From Nitrospirota bacterium (GTDB lineage: Bacteria; Nitrospirota; Thermodesulfovibrionia; Thermodesulfovibrionales; JdFR-88), in NCBI GenBank assembly GCA_021819985.1, contig JAKAEG010000067.1, positions 1-11,509 of the forward strand: a DNA stretch of 11,509 bases, read 5' to 3'. Position numbers and translations under genes: made by a program. Below the pieces are notes generated by a model, which searched no databases, was not told the DNA's origin, and saw only the letters and a program-made list of their open reading frames with translations. Positions 1 to 6,535 of the stretch are shown one piece after another. The stretch's first letter is position 1. Every line of letters starts with the position of its first letter.

Positions 1-36
1 CCTGAAGGCCCTTTCCATATCGAGACGCTTTGCCAT
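1..36 (-). CDS. 5' end of an unidentified gene, truncated by the window edge
   Basis: An ATG at 34-36 opens a frame that reads MAKRLDMERAFR before leaving the window. A strong ribosome binding site (GGAGGG on the minus strand, about 46-51) lies some 9 bases upstream, and a perfect TATAAT stands at 72-77, so a real gene start is likely although only 12 codons are visible. The fragment is too short to name. In many bacteria truB follows rbfA, but these residues do not look like the start of TruB. The gene has its own promoter and is separated from the infB operon by the repeat and toxin-antitoxin debris at 102-613. Confidence 0.55.
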   Translation of the reverse strand, partial: MAKRLDMERAFR

Positions 37-71
37 CCTTTGTCCCTCCACAAAAGATTTAACGCCTCGAA

Positions 72-80
72 ATTATAACA
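72..80 (-). promoter_or_regulatory. Extended -10 promoter for the left-edge gene
   Basis: Read on the minus strand, 72-80 is TGTTATAAT: a perfect TATAAT (72-77) preceded by TGN, the extended -10 form that can work without a good -35. I see no convincing -35 hexamer 16-18 bases further up. Transcription would begin near 65, giving a leader of roughly 28 bases with the GGAGGG site. The inverted-repeat element begins only about 22 bases upstream, so it lies against the promoter. Confidence 0.5.
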
Positions 81-180
81 TAATTTTATGACACAGTAGT
101 ACTAGTGTCCTGTCCCGTAAATAGCTTTACATAACAGCTTTCACGTAAGGTTTAGAAACTTGGGCATCTCTAAGGTCGTC

Positions 181-205
181 ATGCCCGAGTGTCTTAATCG
201 GGCAT
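181..205. repeat. Hairpin inside the MITE-like element
   Basis: ATGCCCGA at 181-188 pairs perfectly with TCGGGCAT at 198-205 across a 9-base loop. It is part of the element at 102-307. Confidence 0.6.
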
Positions 206-230
206 CCATTTTGACGTGTTTAACAATTGG

Positions 231-250
231 ATTCCCGCCTGCGCGGGAAT
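231..250. repeat. REP-like GC-rich hairpin inside the MITE-like element
   Basis: ATTCCCGC at 231-238 pairs perfectly with GCGGGAAT at 243-250 across a 4-base loop (CTGC). The sequence, with the following GAC, resembles short REP-like palindromes scattered between genes in many bacterial genomes. That resemblance is from general knowledge and was not searched. Confidence 0.6.
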
Positions 251-316
251 GACGGCCCAAAACATTCTCGATCCAAATGTAAAGAACCGTTAGGGACAGG
301 ACACTAGATTATCAGG

Positions 317-356
317 CTGAAACCCACGACTGTTCTTGGCGCTCTCCGGGTTTCAG
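317..356. repeat. 9-bp inverted repeat at the MITE / higB junction
   Basis: CTGAAACCC at 317-325 and GGGTTTCAG at 348-356 are exact inverted copies separated by 22 bases. They lie between the end of the MITE-like element and the first recognisable HigB codon (369). This 61-base stretch (308-368) matches neither feature and may be the relic of a second insertion or rearranged toxin 5' sequence. Confidence 0.4.
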
Positions 357-368
357 TCGCTCCACGCA

Positions 369-506
369 AAGGCTCCGCCCAGCAATAGACTGAATGCTTT
401 AAAAGGAGACAGGGCAGGTCAATATTCAATCTCTATTAACGATCAGTGGCGCATATGTTTCAGATTCGCTGATAACGATGCATATGATGTCGAAATAACG
501 GATTAA
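369..506 (+). pseudogene. higB: 3' remnant of a HigB-family (RelE/ParE superfamily) toxin gene
   Basis: The frame from 369 encodes about 45 residues, beginning KAPPSNRLNALKGDRAGQ and continuing with INDQWRICFRF and AYDVEITD before TAA at 504-506. PPxNRLxALKGDRAGQ, then INDQWRICF, then DVEI is the hallmark C-terminal half of HigB-type mRNA interferases. A complete HigB has about 90-100 residues, so roughly the first half, including the N-terminal helices, is missing. The frame stays open upstream only to a TGA at 318-320, without family-like sequence or a good start. Intact relatives usually end DVEITDYH. Here the last residues are replaced by a stop, where the toxin tail runs into antitoxin sequence. 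It cannot make a functional toxin. Loss of the 5' end next to the MITE-like element suggests that insertion or a linked deletion removed it. Confidence 0.8.
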
Positions 507-613
507 ACAGTCCACAATTCTGGATCAATGCACAAAGCGCCGTGGATTTGTGGTTGACTGAAAAAGAGAAAAAAGGAGATCTATCCAAGATTCGGCCGCT
601 GAATGCGGCATAA
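506..613 (+). pseudogene. higA: 3' remnant of a HigA-family antitoxin gene
   Basis: In a different frame from the toxin remnant, 506-613 encodes 35 residues starting NSPQFWINAQSAVDLWL and ending KIRPLNAA before TAA at 611-613. SPxFWxNxQxxxDLW is the signature just after the helix-turn-helix in HigA-type XRE antitoxins, which are about 95-105 residues long. The whole N-terminal DNA-binding domain and start codon are gone. Order (toxin first, antitoxin second) and strand match a normal higBA operon, so a single internal deletion of perhaps 200 bases has joined the toxin tail to the antitoxin tail near 503-510. The stop lies 3 bases from the convergent nrnA stop, so nrnA transcripts probably run antisense into it. 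Confidence 0.8.
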
Positions 614-616
614 GCA

Positions 617-1612
617 TCACTCGCCTTCGAATTCCTTGAACAGGGCTTCTCTCAAGCCCTGAAGGTTCCTCTTCCAGGCGGAGGTCCTGAACCCGGCCGC
701 GCGCTTGTGTCCGCCGCCGCCAAATTTTTGGGCCACGATGCGCACGTCGGTATCGCCTTTGGACCTCAGGCTTGCCCGCAAAGTTCCGTCCTCAAGCTCG
801 GTTAAAAGCACCGCCACCTTCGCGTCTTTCAGCATACGGGGGAAACCTGTAAAATTGTCCACATCTTCCATCGAGGCTCCTGAGGACATGAACATCTCCT
901 GCGAAACGCTCATTACGGCGGTCCCATCCCTCAACTCGATCGTGTCCATCGCCAGGCATAGAAGCCTCATTCTGTTTGCCGACCAGGTCTCGTAGACATT
1001 GCGGGCAACCAGGGCCGGTTCCGCTCCCGCCCGGACCAGCTCCGCTGAGGCCTCAAGCGATCCTGCCGTCGTATTGTCATACCTGAACGAACCTGTATCT
1101 GTGGAGATCGCGGTATAAAGATTTTCAGCAAGCTGCCGGTCAATGGCCACGCCCAAAGCCTTTACTATATAGAAAACCAGAAGGCCCGCGGCGGGACATG
1201 CGGGGATTACCCACAAATGAGACGGTGTTTCGCCTGGGCCGTAGGAGTCGGGCTCATGGTGGTCTATGACAAGGGTCCGGCTGAAGCGGACGCCTTCAAG
1301 GGCCGCACGAAATGGTTTTGAGCAGTCCACGAGGACAAGCGAATAATCTTCCGTGTTTCCCGGCAGGGTATGCACAACGTCTTCAGAGCCGGGCAGAAAA
1401 CTGAAGAAGTGGGGGACCGCGTCCCTGTTATAGGCGATAACTTCCTTGCCGGTCGCGCGCAATGCCGCGGCAAGGGCCAGGGTGGAACCAATGGCGTCGC
1501 CTTCGGGACTGATATGGCTTGCCACTATGAATTTTTTGTTTTTTTCGTCCCTGAAATAATCCAGAAGTTCAGCGGGAGGAAGAAAAGGTCCATCGGCTGT
1601 TCTTGTTTCCAA
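617..1612 (-). CDS. nrnA: DHH/DHHA1 bifunctional nanoRNase / pAp phosphatase (NrnA-like)
   Basis: The 331-residue product is a cytoplasmic DHH-family phosphoesterase. Visible motifs are SHISPEGDAIGS (residues 32-43, metal ligands H33 and D39), VDCS (D96), the DHH triad at 117-119, STDTGSFRYD (D172), and GGGGHKRAAG (298-307), the substrate-binding loop of the DHHA1 domain. Length and order match NrnA, which degrades 2-5-nucleotide RNAs and dephosphorylates pAp. c-di-AMP/pApA hydrolysis is a related activity in this family and cannot be excluded. The start is TTG (1610-1612), chosen because AAGGAG lies upstream inside the end of rbfA and the first family motif follows at the usual distance. The gene begins 4 bases after the rbfA stop, so it is co-transcribed and probably translationally coupled. 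rbfA-nrnA adjacency is common in many phyla. Confidence 0.9.
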   Translation of the reverse strand: METRTADGPFLPPAELLDYFRDEKNKKFIVASHISPEGDAIGSTLALAAALRATGKEVIAYNRDAVPHFFSFLPGSEDVVHTLPGNTEDYSLVLVDCSKPFRAALEGVRFSRTLVIDHHEPDSYGPGETPSHLWVIPACPAAGLLVFYIVKALGVAIDRQLAENLYTAISTDTGSFRYDNTTAGSLEASAELVRAGAEPALVARNVYETWSANRMRLLCLAMDTIELRDGTAVMSVSQEMFMSSGASMEDVDNFTGFPRMLKDAKVAVLLTELEDGTLRASLRSKGDTDVRIVAQKFGGGGHKRAAGFRTSAWKRNLQGLREALFKEFEGE

Positions 1613-1616
1613 AAGG

Positions 1617-1961
1617 TCAGTCTCCTTTTATTTCTTTCAGAAGCTGGTCTATGCGGTCTCCGTACTGAATGCTTGTATCCACCCGGAACTCAAGGTCCGG
1701 GGTGACCTTCATCTTCACACGCCTGCCCAGCTCCTGCCGGATAAAGCTCTTCGCGGAATTGAGTATCTCAAGCATCTGCTCACGCTCGTCTTCCTTGAGC
1801 GAACTGACGAAGACCCTCGCAAGCTTCAGGTCATCGGTAACGGAGACGTCAGTGACCGTAACAAAACCAATCCTCGGGTCCTTGAGTCTCCTTAAAACGA
1901 TATCGGAGATCTCTTTCCTGACGAGGTCGGCAACCCTTTTTGAACGCTTGTAGGGGAGCAT
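1617..1961 (-). CDS. rbfA: 30S ribosome-binding factor A
   Basis: The 114-residue product is RbfA, a single KH-type domain protein that binds the immature 30S subunit near the 5' helix of 16S rRNA and is needed for late 30S maturation and cold growth. The N-terminal RSKRVADLVRKEISDIV, then KDPRIGFVTVTDVSVTDDLK and ARVFVSSL, are the typical family blocks, and the length is normal. Start ATG at 1959-1961 is preceded by AGGAA at a suitable distance. It is the second gene of the minus-strand infB-rbfA-nrnA operon, 47 bases after infB, and its end contains the ribosome binding site of nrnA. Confidence 0.95.
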   Translation of the reverse strand: MLPYKRSKRVADLVRKEISDIVLRRLKDPRIGFVTVTDVSVTDDLKLARVFVSSLKEDEREQMLEILNSAKSFIRQELGRRVKMKVTPDLEFRVDTSIQYGDRIDQLLKEIKGD

Positions 1962-2008
1962 TTTCCGTTCCTGTCTTTTTGATTTGCGTGGATTTTTTAG
2001 CTAAATTT

Positions 2009-4408
2009 TTATGAGAGCTTGGCCGCTATCTTCTCGATAACGAAGTCTTCGAGGATATCGCCCATCTTGAAATCATTATAGTTTTCTATCATGATACCGC
2101 ACTCATAGCCGGTCTGGACTTCCCTGGTATCTTCCTTGAACCTCTTCAGGGAAGACATCCGCCCCTGATAAACAACTATATTGTCCCTTATGACGCGAAT
2201 GCCGTCGTTTGTCCTGGTCATGATCCCGTTTATCACATAACAGCCTGCGATGGTGCCGAGCCTTGAGACGGCAAACAGCTGCCTTACTTCGGCCCGCCCC
2301 AGCACCTTTTCTTTCATCGTGGGTTCGAGCATGCCCTCAAGCGCTTTCTTCACATCGTCGACCGCTTCATAGATTATGTTATACAGCCTGATGTCTACCC
2401 CTTCCTTCTCCGCTATCTGCTGGGCCTTGGTTTCGGGCCTCACGTTAAACCCGACTATGACCGCATTCGAGGCGGCGGCCAGCATCACGTCGGATTCATT
2501 AATCCCTCCGATGGAGGCGTGTATGACCTTCACCTGGACCTCGGGATGCGTAATATTGCTGAAGGAGCCTTTCAGGGCCTCAATGGAGCCCTGCGCATCG
2601 GCTTTGATGACTATGTTCAGGTCTTTCAGCTTGCCCTCTTTCATTTTGCTGTACAGCTCATCGAGGGTTAGCTTCTTTCCTACTACGGTGGTATCGGTCT
2701 GTTTCTGTTTCTGAAGCCTTGCTAGCGCGATCTGCCGGGCCTTCCTTTCATCGTCCATAACCACAAAGGAATCTCCGGCGTTCGGCATTGAATTGAAGCC
2801 TATCACCTCAACAGGGGTCGAGGGGCCAGCCGTTTCTATCTTGCGCCCGTGCTCGTCATTCATTGCCCTCACCCTTCCGGCGTTGGAGCCGCAAAGGAAC
2901 ACGTCGCCTGATTTGAGAGTGCCGTTTTGAACTAGAATGGTGGCCACAGGACCTTTACCCTTGTCCAGCCGGGCCTCAATGATAACGCCCTTTGCCATCT
3001 TTTCAGGGTTCGAAGTGAGTTCAAGCATGTCTGCCTGAAGGAGCACCAGCTCAAGCAGGCTGTCGATCCCCAGTTTCTTCTTGGCGGATATCTCGGCAAA
3101 TATGCTCTGCCCGCCCCATTCCTCGGAGACTATGCCGTATTCAGCCAGTTCCTGTCTTACGCGCTGAGGGTTTGCCTCGGGTTTATCTATCTTGTTGACA
3201 GCGACTATTATCGGAACGCCGGCAGCCTTGGCGTGGTCGATGGCCTCGATAGTCTGGGGTTTTACTCCGTCATCGGCCGCCACTACAAGGATAACAATAT
3301 CGGTAACCTTGGCGCCGCGGGCCCTGAGAGTTGTGAACGCCGCATGGCCGGGAGTGTCCAGAAAAACGATCTCCTTTGCGGCGAGCTTGACCTTGTATGC
3401 GCCTATGTGCTGGGTGATTCCGCCCGCCTCGCCTGCCGTGATATGGCTTTCCCGTATGCTGTCAAGCAGTGTTGTCTTACCGTGGTCAACGTGCCCCATG
3501 ATAGTTACAACAGGCGGCCTGGACACATGGTTCGGGGTCTCCTCCTGTGCGGTCTGCTCCTCTGGAGCAGCGGTCTCCTCTTCAGCGGTCGCTATCTCAA
3601 GTTTCACGCCCATGGAGTCGGCAAGGAGCATGGCGGCATCCACGTCAACCGGCTGATTGATCGTAGGCATGTAACCAAGCTCCATGAATTTCTTTATTAT
3701 TTCCGGAACCTTGACCCCGATGAGTTCGGCAAATTCCTTTACTGTGGCGCCCTCAGTAAGCCTGAGGTGTTTCCTTCTGGGGGCCGTGACCTGCTGCATC
3801 TGTGGTTTTTCCGGCTGTTTTGCCCCGAATCTTTGAAAGGGGGCCTGGCCCCTGCCCGTCTTCTTGGCAGCTCCGCCGCGCTGGTCCGCGAACTTCCGGG
3901 GTTCCACCTTCCTGATGGCCTGAAAAGCCCTTTGCATGCCTGGCTTGGCCTTGAATTTTTCCACGCGCTCGGCCTCAAGATCCTTTTTGAACCTTTCAGG
4001 CACTTTTAATTCGACCTCTTCTTCCGGGGCGCCAGGTTTTCCATCCGCTTTTCCCTTTGCGGCCTCGCCAGCCTCAGGCTGTGCTTCGGCGATCTCAGGT
4101 TGTGCTTCGGTGGCCTCGGGCTGTCCGGCAGCGATCTCAGGGACTTTCACGACCTCTGTTTCAGGCACGGGGCCCGGAACAGCTGATTTTTCAGCTTCAG
4201 CGGCTTCTTCTTCGGCCAACTCGGCGGCTTCTTCTTTCAAGGCCGCCCTGACCTTGACTGCCCAAAACTCTTCAATGCTGGAAGAAGCTGTTTTGCCGCT
4301 CAGTCCTATATTTTCAAGAACGTCAAGGATGGGCTTTGAATTTTTAAGCCCGAGATCCTTGGCCAACTCATGTATTCTCGTCTTTGTGCTATCAATTTTC
4401 TTTGTCAT
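2009..4408 (-). CDS. infB: Translation initiation factor IF-2
   Basis: The 799-residue protein is the GTPase that recruits initiator fMet-tRNA to the 30S subunit and drives subunit joining. Residues 12-60 form a first IF2 N-terminal domain (RIHELAKDLGLKNSKPILDV). Residues about 60-210 are a low-complexity, charged, Ala/Glu/Pro-rich linker with a 7-residue repeat. A second IF2-N domain (about 213-275, KEFAELIGVKVPEIIKKFME) precedes the G domain: G1 GHVDHGKT near 304, G3 DTPGH near 349, G4 NKID near 404. Beta-barrel domains and the C-terminal fMet-tRNA-binding domain follow to the TAA at 2009-2011. Start ATG at 4406-4408 has only a weak purine-rich site (AAGAGAG) upstream. It heads the infB-rbfA-nrnA operon. 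Unusually, no nusA lies upstream: the neighbour is divergent rpmB. Confidence 0.97.
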   Translation of the reverse strand: MTKKIDSTKTRIHELAKDLGLKNSKPILDVLENIGLSGKTASSSIEEFWAVKVRAALKEEAAELAEEEAAEAEKSAVPGPVPETEVVKVPEIAAGQPEATEAQPEIAEAQPEAGEAAKGKADGKPGAPEEEVELKVPERFKKDLEAERVEKFKAKPGMQRAFQAIRKVEPRKFADQRGGAAKKTGRGQAPFQRFGAKQPEKPQMQQVTAPRRKHLRLTEGATVKEFAELIGVKVPEIIKKFMELGYMPTINQPVDVDAAMLLADSMGVKLEIATAEEETAAPEEQTAQEETPNHVSRPPVVTIMGHVDHGKTTLLDSIRESHITAGEAGGITQHIGAYKVKLAAKEIVFLDTPGHAAFTTLRARGAKVTDIVILVVAADDGVKPQTIEAIDHAKAAGVPIIVAVNKIDKPEANPQRVRQELAEYGIVSEEWGGQSIFAEISAKKKLGIDSLLELVLLQADMLELTSNPEKMAKGVIIEARLDKGKGPVATILVQNGTLKSGDVFLCGSNAGRVRAMNDEHGRKIETAGPSTPVEVIGFNSMPNAGDSFVVMDDERKARQIALARLQKQKQTDTTVVGKKLTLDELYSKMKEGKLKDLNIVIKADAQGSIEALKGSFSNITHPEVQVKVIHASIGGINESDVMLAAASNAVIVGFNVRPETKAQQIAEKEGVDIRLYNIIYEAVDDVKKALEGMLEPTMKEKVLGRAEVRQLFAVSRLGTIAGCYVINGIMTRTNDGIRVIRDNIVVYQGRMSSLKRFKEDTREVQTGYECGIMIENYNDFKMGDILEDFVIEKIAAKLS
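4073..4143. repeat. 21-bp tandem repeat in the IF2 linker
   Basis: Units begin at 4073, 4094, 4115 and 4136 with CTC(A/G)GG and continue with a GTGCTTCGG-like core, giving about 3.4 imperfect copies of exactly 21 bases. In protein this is PEIAAGQ, PEATEAQ, PEIAEAQ, PEAGEAA. Because the period is a multiple of three, copy number can change without breaking infB. Such linker repeats are common in IF2. Confidence 0.75.
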
Positions 4409-4472
4409 TTCTCTCTTTTAGTGTGCTCCCCTTTCGTAAACCAAAGGAAGCTTATGTAAGGGACTCTCTTTC

Positions 4473-4478
4473 ATTATA
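4473..4478 (-). promoter_or_regulatory. Possible -10 element for the infB operon
   Basis: A perfect TATAAT on the minus strand lies about 65 bases upstream of the infB start. The hexamer 17 bases further up (GCAGTC) does not resemble a -35 and there is no TG extension, so activator help or another promoter is possible. This is the only good -10 in the 201-base infB/rpmB divergent region on this strand. Confidence 0.35.
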
Positions 4479-4537
4479 ATTGCTCGCTCACCGTGGACTG
4501 CCGGTATACGCTCGCTATGCATTCCAGTTTTTTGAAC

Positions 4538-4567
4538 TTGTATCGGGTGTATTAGTAATGCTATCAT
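4538..4567 (+). promoter_or_regulatory. Promoter for rpmB-dciA (extended -10)
   Basis: TATCAT at 4562-4567 is preceded by TGC, giving an extended -10, with a poor -35 (TTGTAT, 4538-4543) 18 bases upstream. Transcription would begin near 4574, leaving a leader of about 36 bases that contains the strong AAGGAGGG ribosome binding site of rpmB. Confidence 0.5.
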
Positions 4568-4609
4568 AAAAGCTGGATTTTTATCAAATTTCCGAAGGAG
4601 GGTCACCGG

Positions 4610-4786
4610 ATGGCCAGTTGCGATATATGCGGTAAATCCAGGCGCGTAGGCAATCATGTAAGCCATGCTAACAACAGGGTAAAAAGAGTGCTGAAACCGA
4701 ATATCCGCCGCAAGAAGATCACTGTCTCGGGAACGACCAAAACGGTCTCGATCTGCACCCGCTGCATGCGTTCAGGCAATCATTGA
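4610..4786 (+). CDS. rpmB: 50S ribosomal protein L28 (zinc-ribbon form)
   Basis: This 58-residue gene begins MASCDICGKSRRVGNHVSH and ends with SICTRCMRSGNH. L28 sits at the tRNA exit side of the large subunit. CxxC pairs at residues 4/7 and 49/52 show the zinc-binding (C+) form rather than the cysteine-free form. The central basic stretch VKRVLKPNIRRKKITVSG is typical of L28. ATG at 4610-4612 follows a near-perfect GAAGGAGG site (about 4594-4601). It is divergent from infB and 22 bases upstream of dciA, with which it probably shares a transcript. The minus-strand frame that overlaps it (4418-4666) shows no family sequence and is a shadow. Confidence 0.95.
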   Translation: MASCDICGKSRRVGNHVSHANNRVKRVLKPNIRRKKITVSGTTKTVSICTRCMRSGNH

Positions 4787-4808
4787 TCTGTTTTAAATTT
4801 TTTGTGAA

Positions 4809-5255
4809 GTGAAAAAGCTTGGTACAAATCTGGCAAGCCTGGTCAGCAGACTCGGTCTTGAAGATGCGACCAGACTACATGGCATTAAGGCACGATGGGG
4901 GGACCTTGTAGGCTCCCCCCTTTCGGACCACCTTGAACCCGTTTTTGTTTCTGGCGCAATGCTGCATATTGCCGTCGAATCGCCGCTCTGGCTGGAACAG
5001 GCCAGGTTCTACAATGAAGAGATACTTAAAAGAGTAAAACCGCTTGGGATCGGAGAACTCAAGTTCAAGCCTGGCGTGCGCCGTGGAAACAGGAATAATC
5101 AGTCTCTCAAAAAAAACAAAGAAACCACTCTCCGGCCTCTCACCGATGATGAACTAAAGCAGATCGAGCTTTCAATTTTCCCCGTCCGCGATGACGGCCT
5201 TAAAGAAATAATGCGCGGTATCATGGCAAAAGCCCTGCGCGCCCCCGCCAAGTAA
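4809..5255 (+). CDS. dciA: DUF721 / DciA-type protein, putative replicative helicase loader
   Basis: The 148-residue product has the DUF721 pattern: a helical start, then RW at 29-30 followed by GDLVGSPLSDHLEPV, a short strand segment GAMLHIAVESPLWLEQ (W61), and FYNEEILKRVKP. DciA is the ancestral loader that delivers DnaB helicase to the origin in bacteria without DnaC or DnaI. That role is inferred from the family, and many DUF721 members are untested. Residues 90-110 are basic and Asn/Lys-rich, and the C-terminal tail is also positively charged. The start is GTG at 4809-4811 and no clear Shine-Dalgarno site precedes it. With the rpmB stop 22 bases upstream, translation may depend on ribosomes arriving from rpmB. 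Confidence 0.75.
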   Translation: MKKLGTNLASLVSRLGLEDATRLHGIKARWGDLVGSPLSDHLEPVFVSGAMLHIAVESPLWLEQARFYNEEILKRVKPLGIGELKFKPGVRRGNRNNQSLKKNKETTLRPLTDDELKQIELSIFPVRDDGLKEIMRGIMAKALRAPAK

Positions 5256-5291
5256 AACCGCGGCAAAAAAGCGAAATTGTGAGCAAATTCC

Positions 5292-5321
5292 TTGACATTC
5301 CCTCCTTTAAAGCGATATGTT
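5292..5321 (+). promoter_or_regulatory. Sigma-70 promoter for the LysM gene
   Basis: TTGACA at 5292-5297 is a perfect -35. TATGTT at 5316-5321 is an acceptable -10 with an 18-base spacer. Transcription would begin near 5328, giving a leader of about 70 bases. The -10 covers the ATG at 5317, which argues against that codon as the start of the LysM protein and favours the ATG at 5401. Confidence 0.6.
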
Positions 5322-5400
5322 ACTTTTGCTTGGAATGAGAAATTTTTTTAATAGAAAAAATAAAAAAATTCTTTTTTGGACAGAAGGAGTTCTTAACTTA

Positions 5401-6429
5401 ATGAAAATTCAAGACCGGCAAAAAAGTCAAAAAAAAGAACGGATAAAAATTCTTCCGGCTGCGATGGCAGTGTTGGCCTTTGCGCTTGTGTTTTGGATTA
5501 CGGCCCCTGCAAAGGCTGAGGACCCATACAAGGTAAAAAAGGGAGATACCTTGTGGGATATCTCCGGTAGCATGCTGAAAGACCATTTCCAGTGGCCGCT
5601 TATCTGGAAAGAAAATTCCAGGATCAAAAATCCGGACAGGATATATCCCGGGCAAAAATTAATAATGCCCTCCGTTGTTTCCACCACCACCTCCGAAGTC
5701 CCGGTGGTAAAAGCGCCGTCCGTAACCACACCGCATGTCACTGAAAAACCGGCCGTGACCGCTAAAAAGGAAACCCAGGGACAAATAATAACGCCTATTC
5801 ACGAAGAATACCTTTTTAATAAAGAGGAGATGCTTTCAAGCGGGTTTATGACCAAGGAGGTCCCCGCCGCAGGTCTTATCAACGCTCCTGTAGGGGCGAG
5901 GGCGCTGATAGCAAAAGGAGATGATGTATATCTCGATCTGAAAGCCCCGGTTAGCACCGGGGACAAGTTCCTCGTCGCAGGGATATCGAAAATAAATGAC
6001 CCTTTAACGGGTAAATTTTCAGGTTATCTTGTCGAGCCGCACGGGATAGCCGTTGTAACGGGATATAACGCTGGGCTTGTAAGGGCAACCATTACCGATA
6101 CTTTTGAAAGGGTCGGCCCCGGAGATATGCTTATTAAATACCAGGAACCGGAGGAGATCTTCCGGAACACGCAAAGAAAGCCATCCGTTCCCGGCCATGT
6201 ACTGGCGCTTGAAAAAAAGAGGCACCTTGGAGGCGGCATGGATTTCATCTATCTGGATAAAGGCAGCGCGGACGGGCTTAAGCCTGGGGACCTCCTTCAG
6301 ACCAAAACCGGCCCGGATACGAACGGCATAATCCAGATAATGACGGTGCAGCCGGAATTCGCAACGGCAATGATAAAAGAAAGCAAGGCGGCCGTAAATC
6401 CTGGAGATGTCTTTACGGGGCTGGAATAA
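5401..6429 (+). CDS. Exported LysM-domain protein
   Basis: Starting at ATG 5401, the product has 342 residues. Residues 1-16 are strongly basic, 17-35 are hydrophobic, and APAKA|ED near 39/40 is a good signal-peptidase I site, so it is exported. A single LysM domain follows (about 43-90: YKVKKGDTLWDIS, then NPDRIYPGQKLIMP), which binds peptidoglycan glycan chains. A Thr/Val/Pro-rich linker (91-125) leads to a larger domain. The C-terminal part contains FIYLDKGSADGLKPGDLL, resembling outer-surface or flagellar-assembly beta domains. That likeness is weak and no enzyme motif is visible. The frame is open to 5317, but that ATG lies in the -10 of the promoter. AAGGAG at 5384-5389 is 11 bases before 5401, slightly long spacing. 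It probably acts at the cell wall; its exact role is unknown. Confidence 0.8.
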   Translation: MKIQDRQKSQKKERIKILPAAMAVLAFALVFWITAPAKAEDPYKVKKGDTLWDISGSMLKDHFQWPLIWKENSRIKNPDRIYPGQKLIMPSVVSTTTSEVPVVKAPSVTTPHVTEKPAVTAKKETQGQIITPIHEEYLFNKEEMLSSGFMTKEVPAAGLINAPVGARALIAKGDDVYLDLKAPVSTGDKFLVAGISKINDPLTGKFSGYLVEPHGIAVVTGYNAGLVRATITDTFERVGPGDMLIKYQEPEEIFRNTQRKPSVPGHVLALEKKRHLGGGMDFIYLDKGSADGLKPGDLLQTKTGPDTNGIIQIMTVQPEFATAMIKESKAAVNPGDVFTGLE

Positions 6430-6535
6430 GGGAAAGAAATAGGAGTTTAAAAAGTATTTAGATTCCTGTCAAATTGATCGGCTTTGAGAGAATTTCGCTT
6501 AAATCTTATTCAAGGGGATTTAATTTTGTGTGAAT

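Larger units (their letters stand above)
102..307. mobile_element. 206-bp MITE-like element with terminal inverted repeats
   Basis: The outer 15 bases at 102-116 (CTAGTGTCCTGTCCC) are an exact reverse complement of 293-307. After 8 mostly mismatched positions, 125-132 again pairs exactly with 277-284, on the same symmetry axis, so each arm spans about 31 bases with 24 matches. There is no open reading frame worth naming inside. The interior carries two perfect hairpins (181-205 and 231-250). The outermost CTAG is itself a palindrome, so target duplication cannot be separated from the repeat: the true ends could lie 1-4 bases inward with a TA or CTAG duplication. The structure (short, non-coding, inverted termini) fits a non-autonomous element moved by a transposase encoded elsewhere. 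The transposase family is not evident from this sequence. Confidence 0.7.

Noticed and set aside
562..609. GCCGC / GCGGC hairpin (595-609) with a distant T-rich stretch as terminator of the infB-rbfA-nrnA operon
   Set aside because: The stem is 5 bp, the T tract is more than 20 bases away, and the bases are explained as coding sequence of the higA remnant.
3233..4009. Long plus-strand frames inside infB and similar frames inside rpoD
   Set aside because: They are antisense shadows of highly conserved genes, produced by the GC-rich codon pattern.
4418..4666. Minus-strand 82-codon frame overlapping rpmB and the divergent promoter region
   Set aside because: It is antisense to the clear L28 gene, shows no family features, and has no ribosome binding site.
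6499..6527. TTAAATC / GATTTAA stem followed by TTTT as terminator for the LysM gene
   Set aside because: The 7-bp stem is almost entirely A/T with an 11-base loop, too unstable to call.
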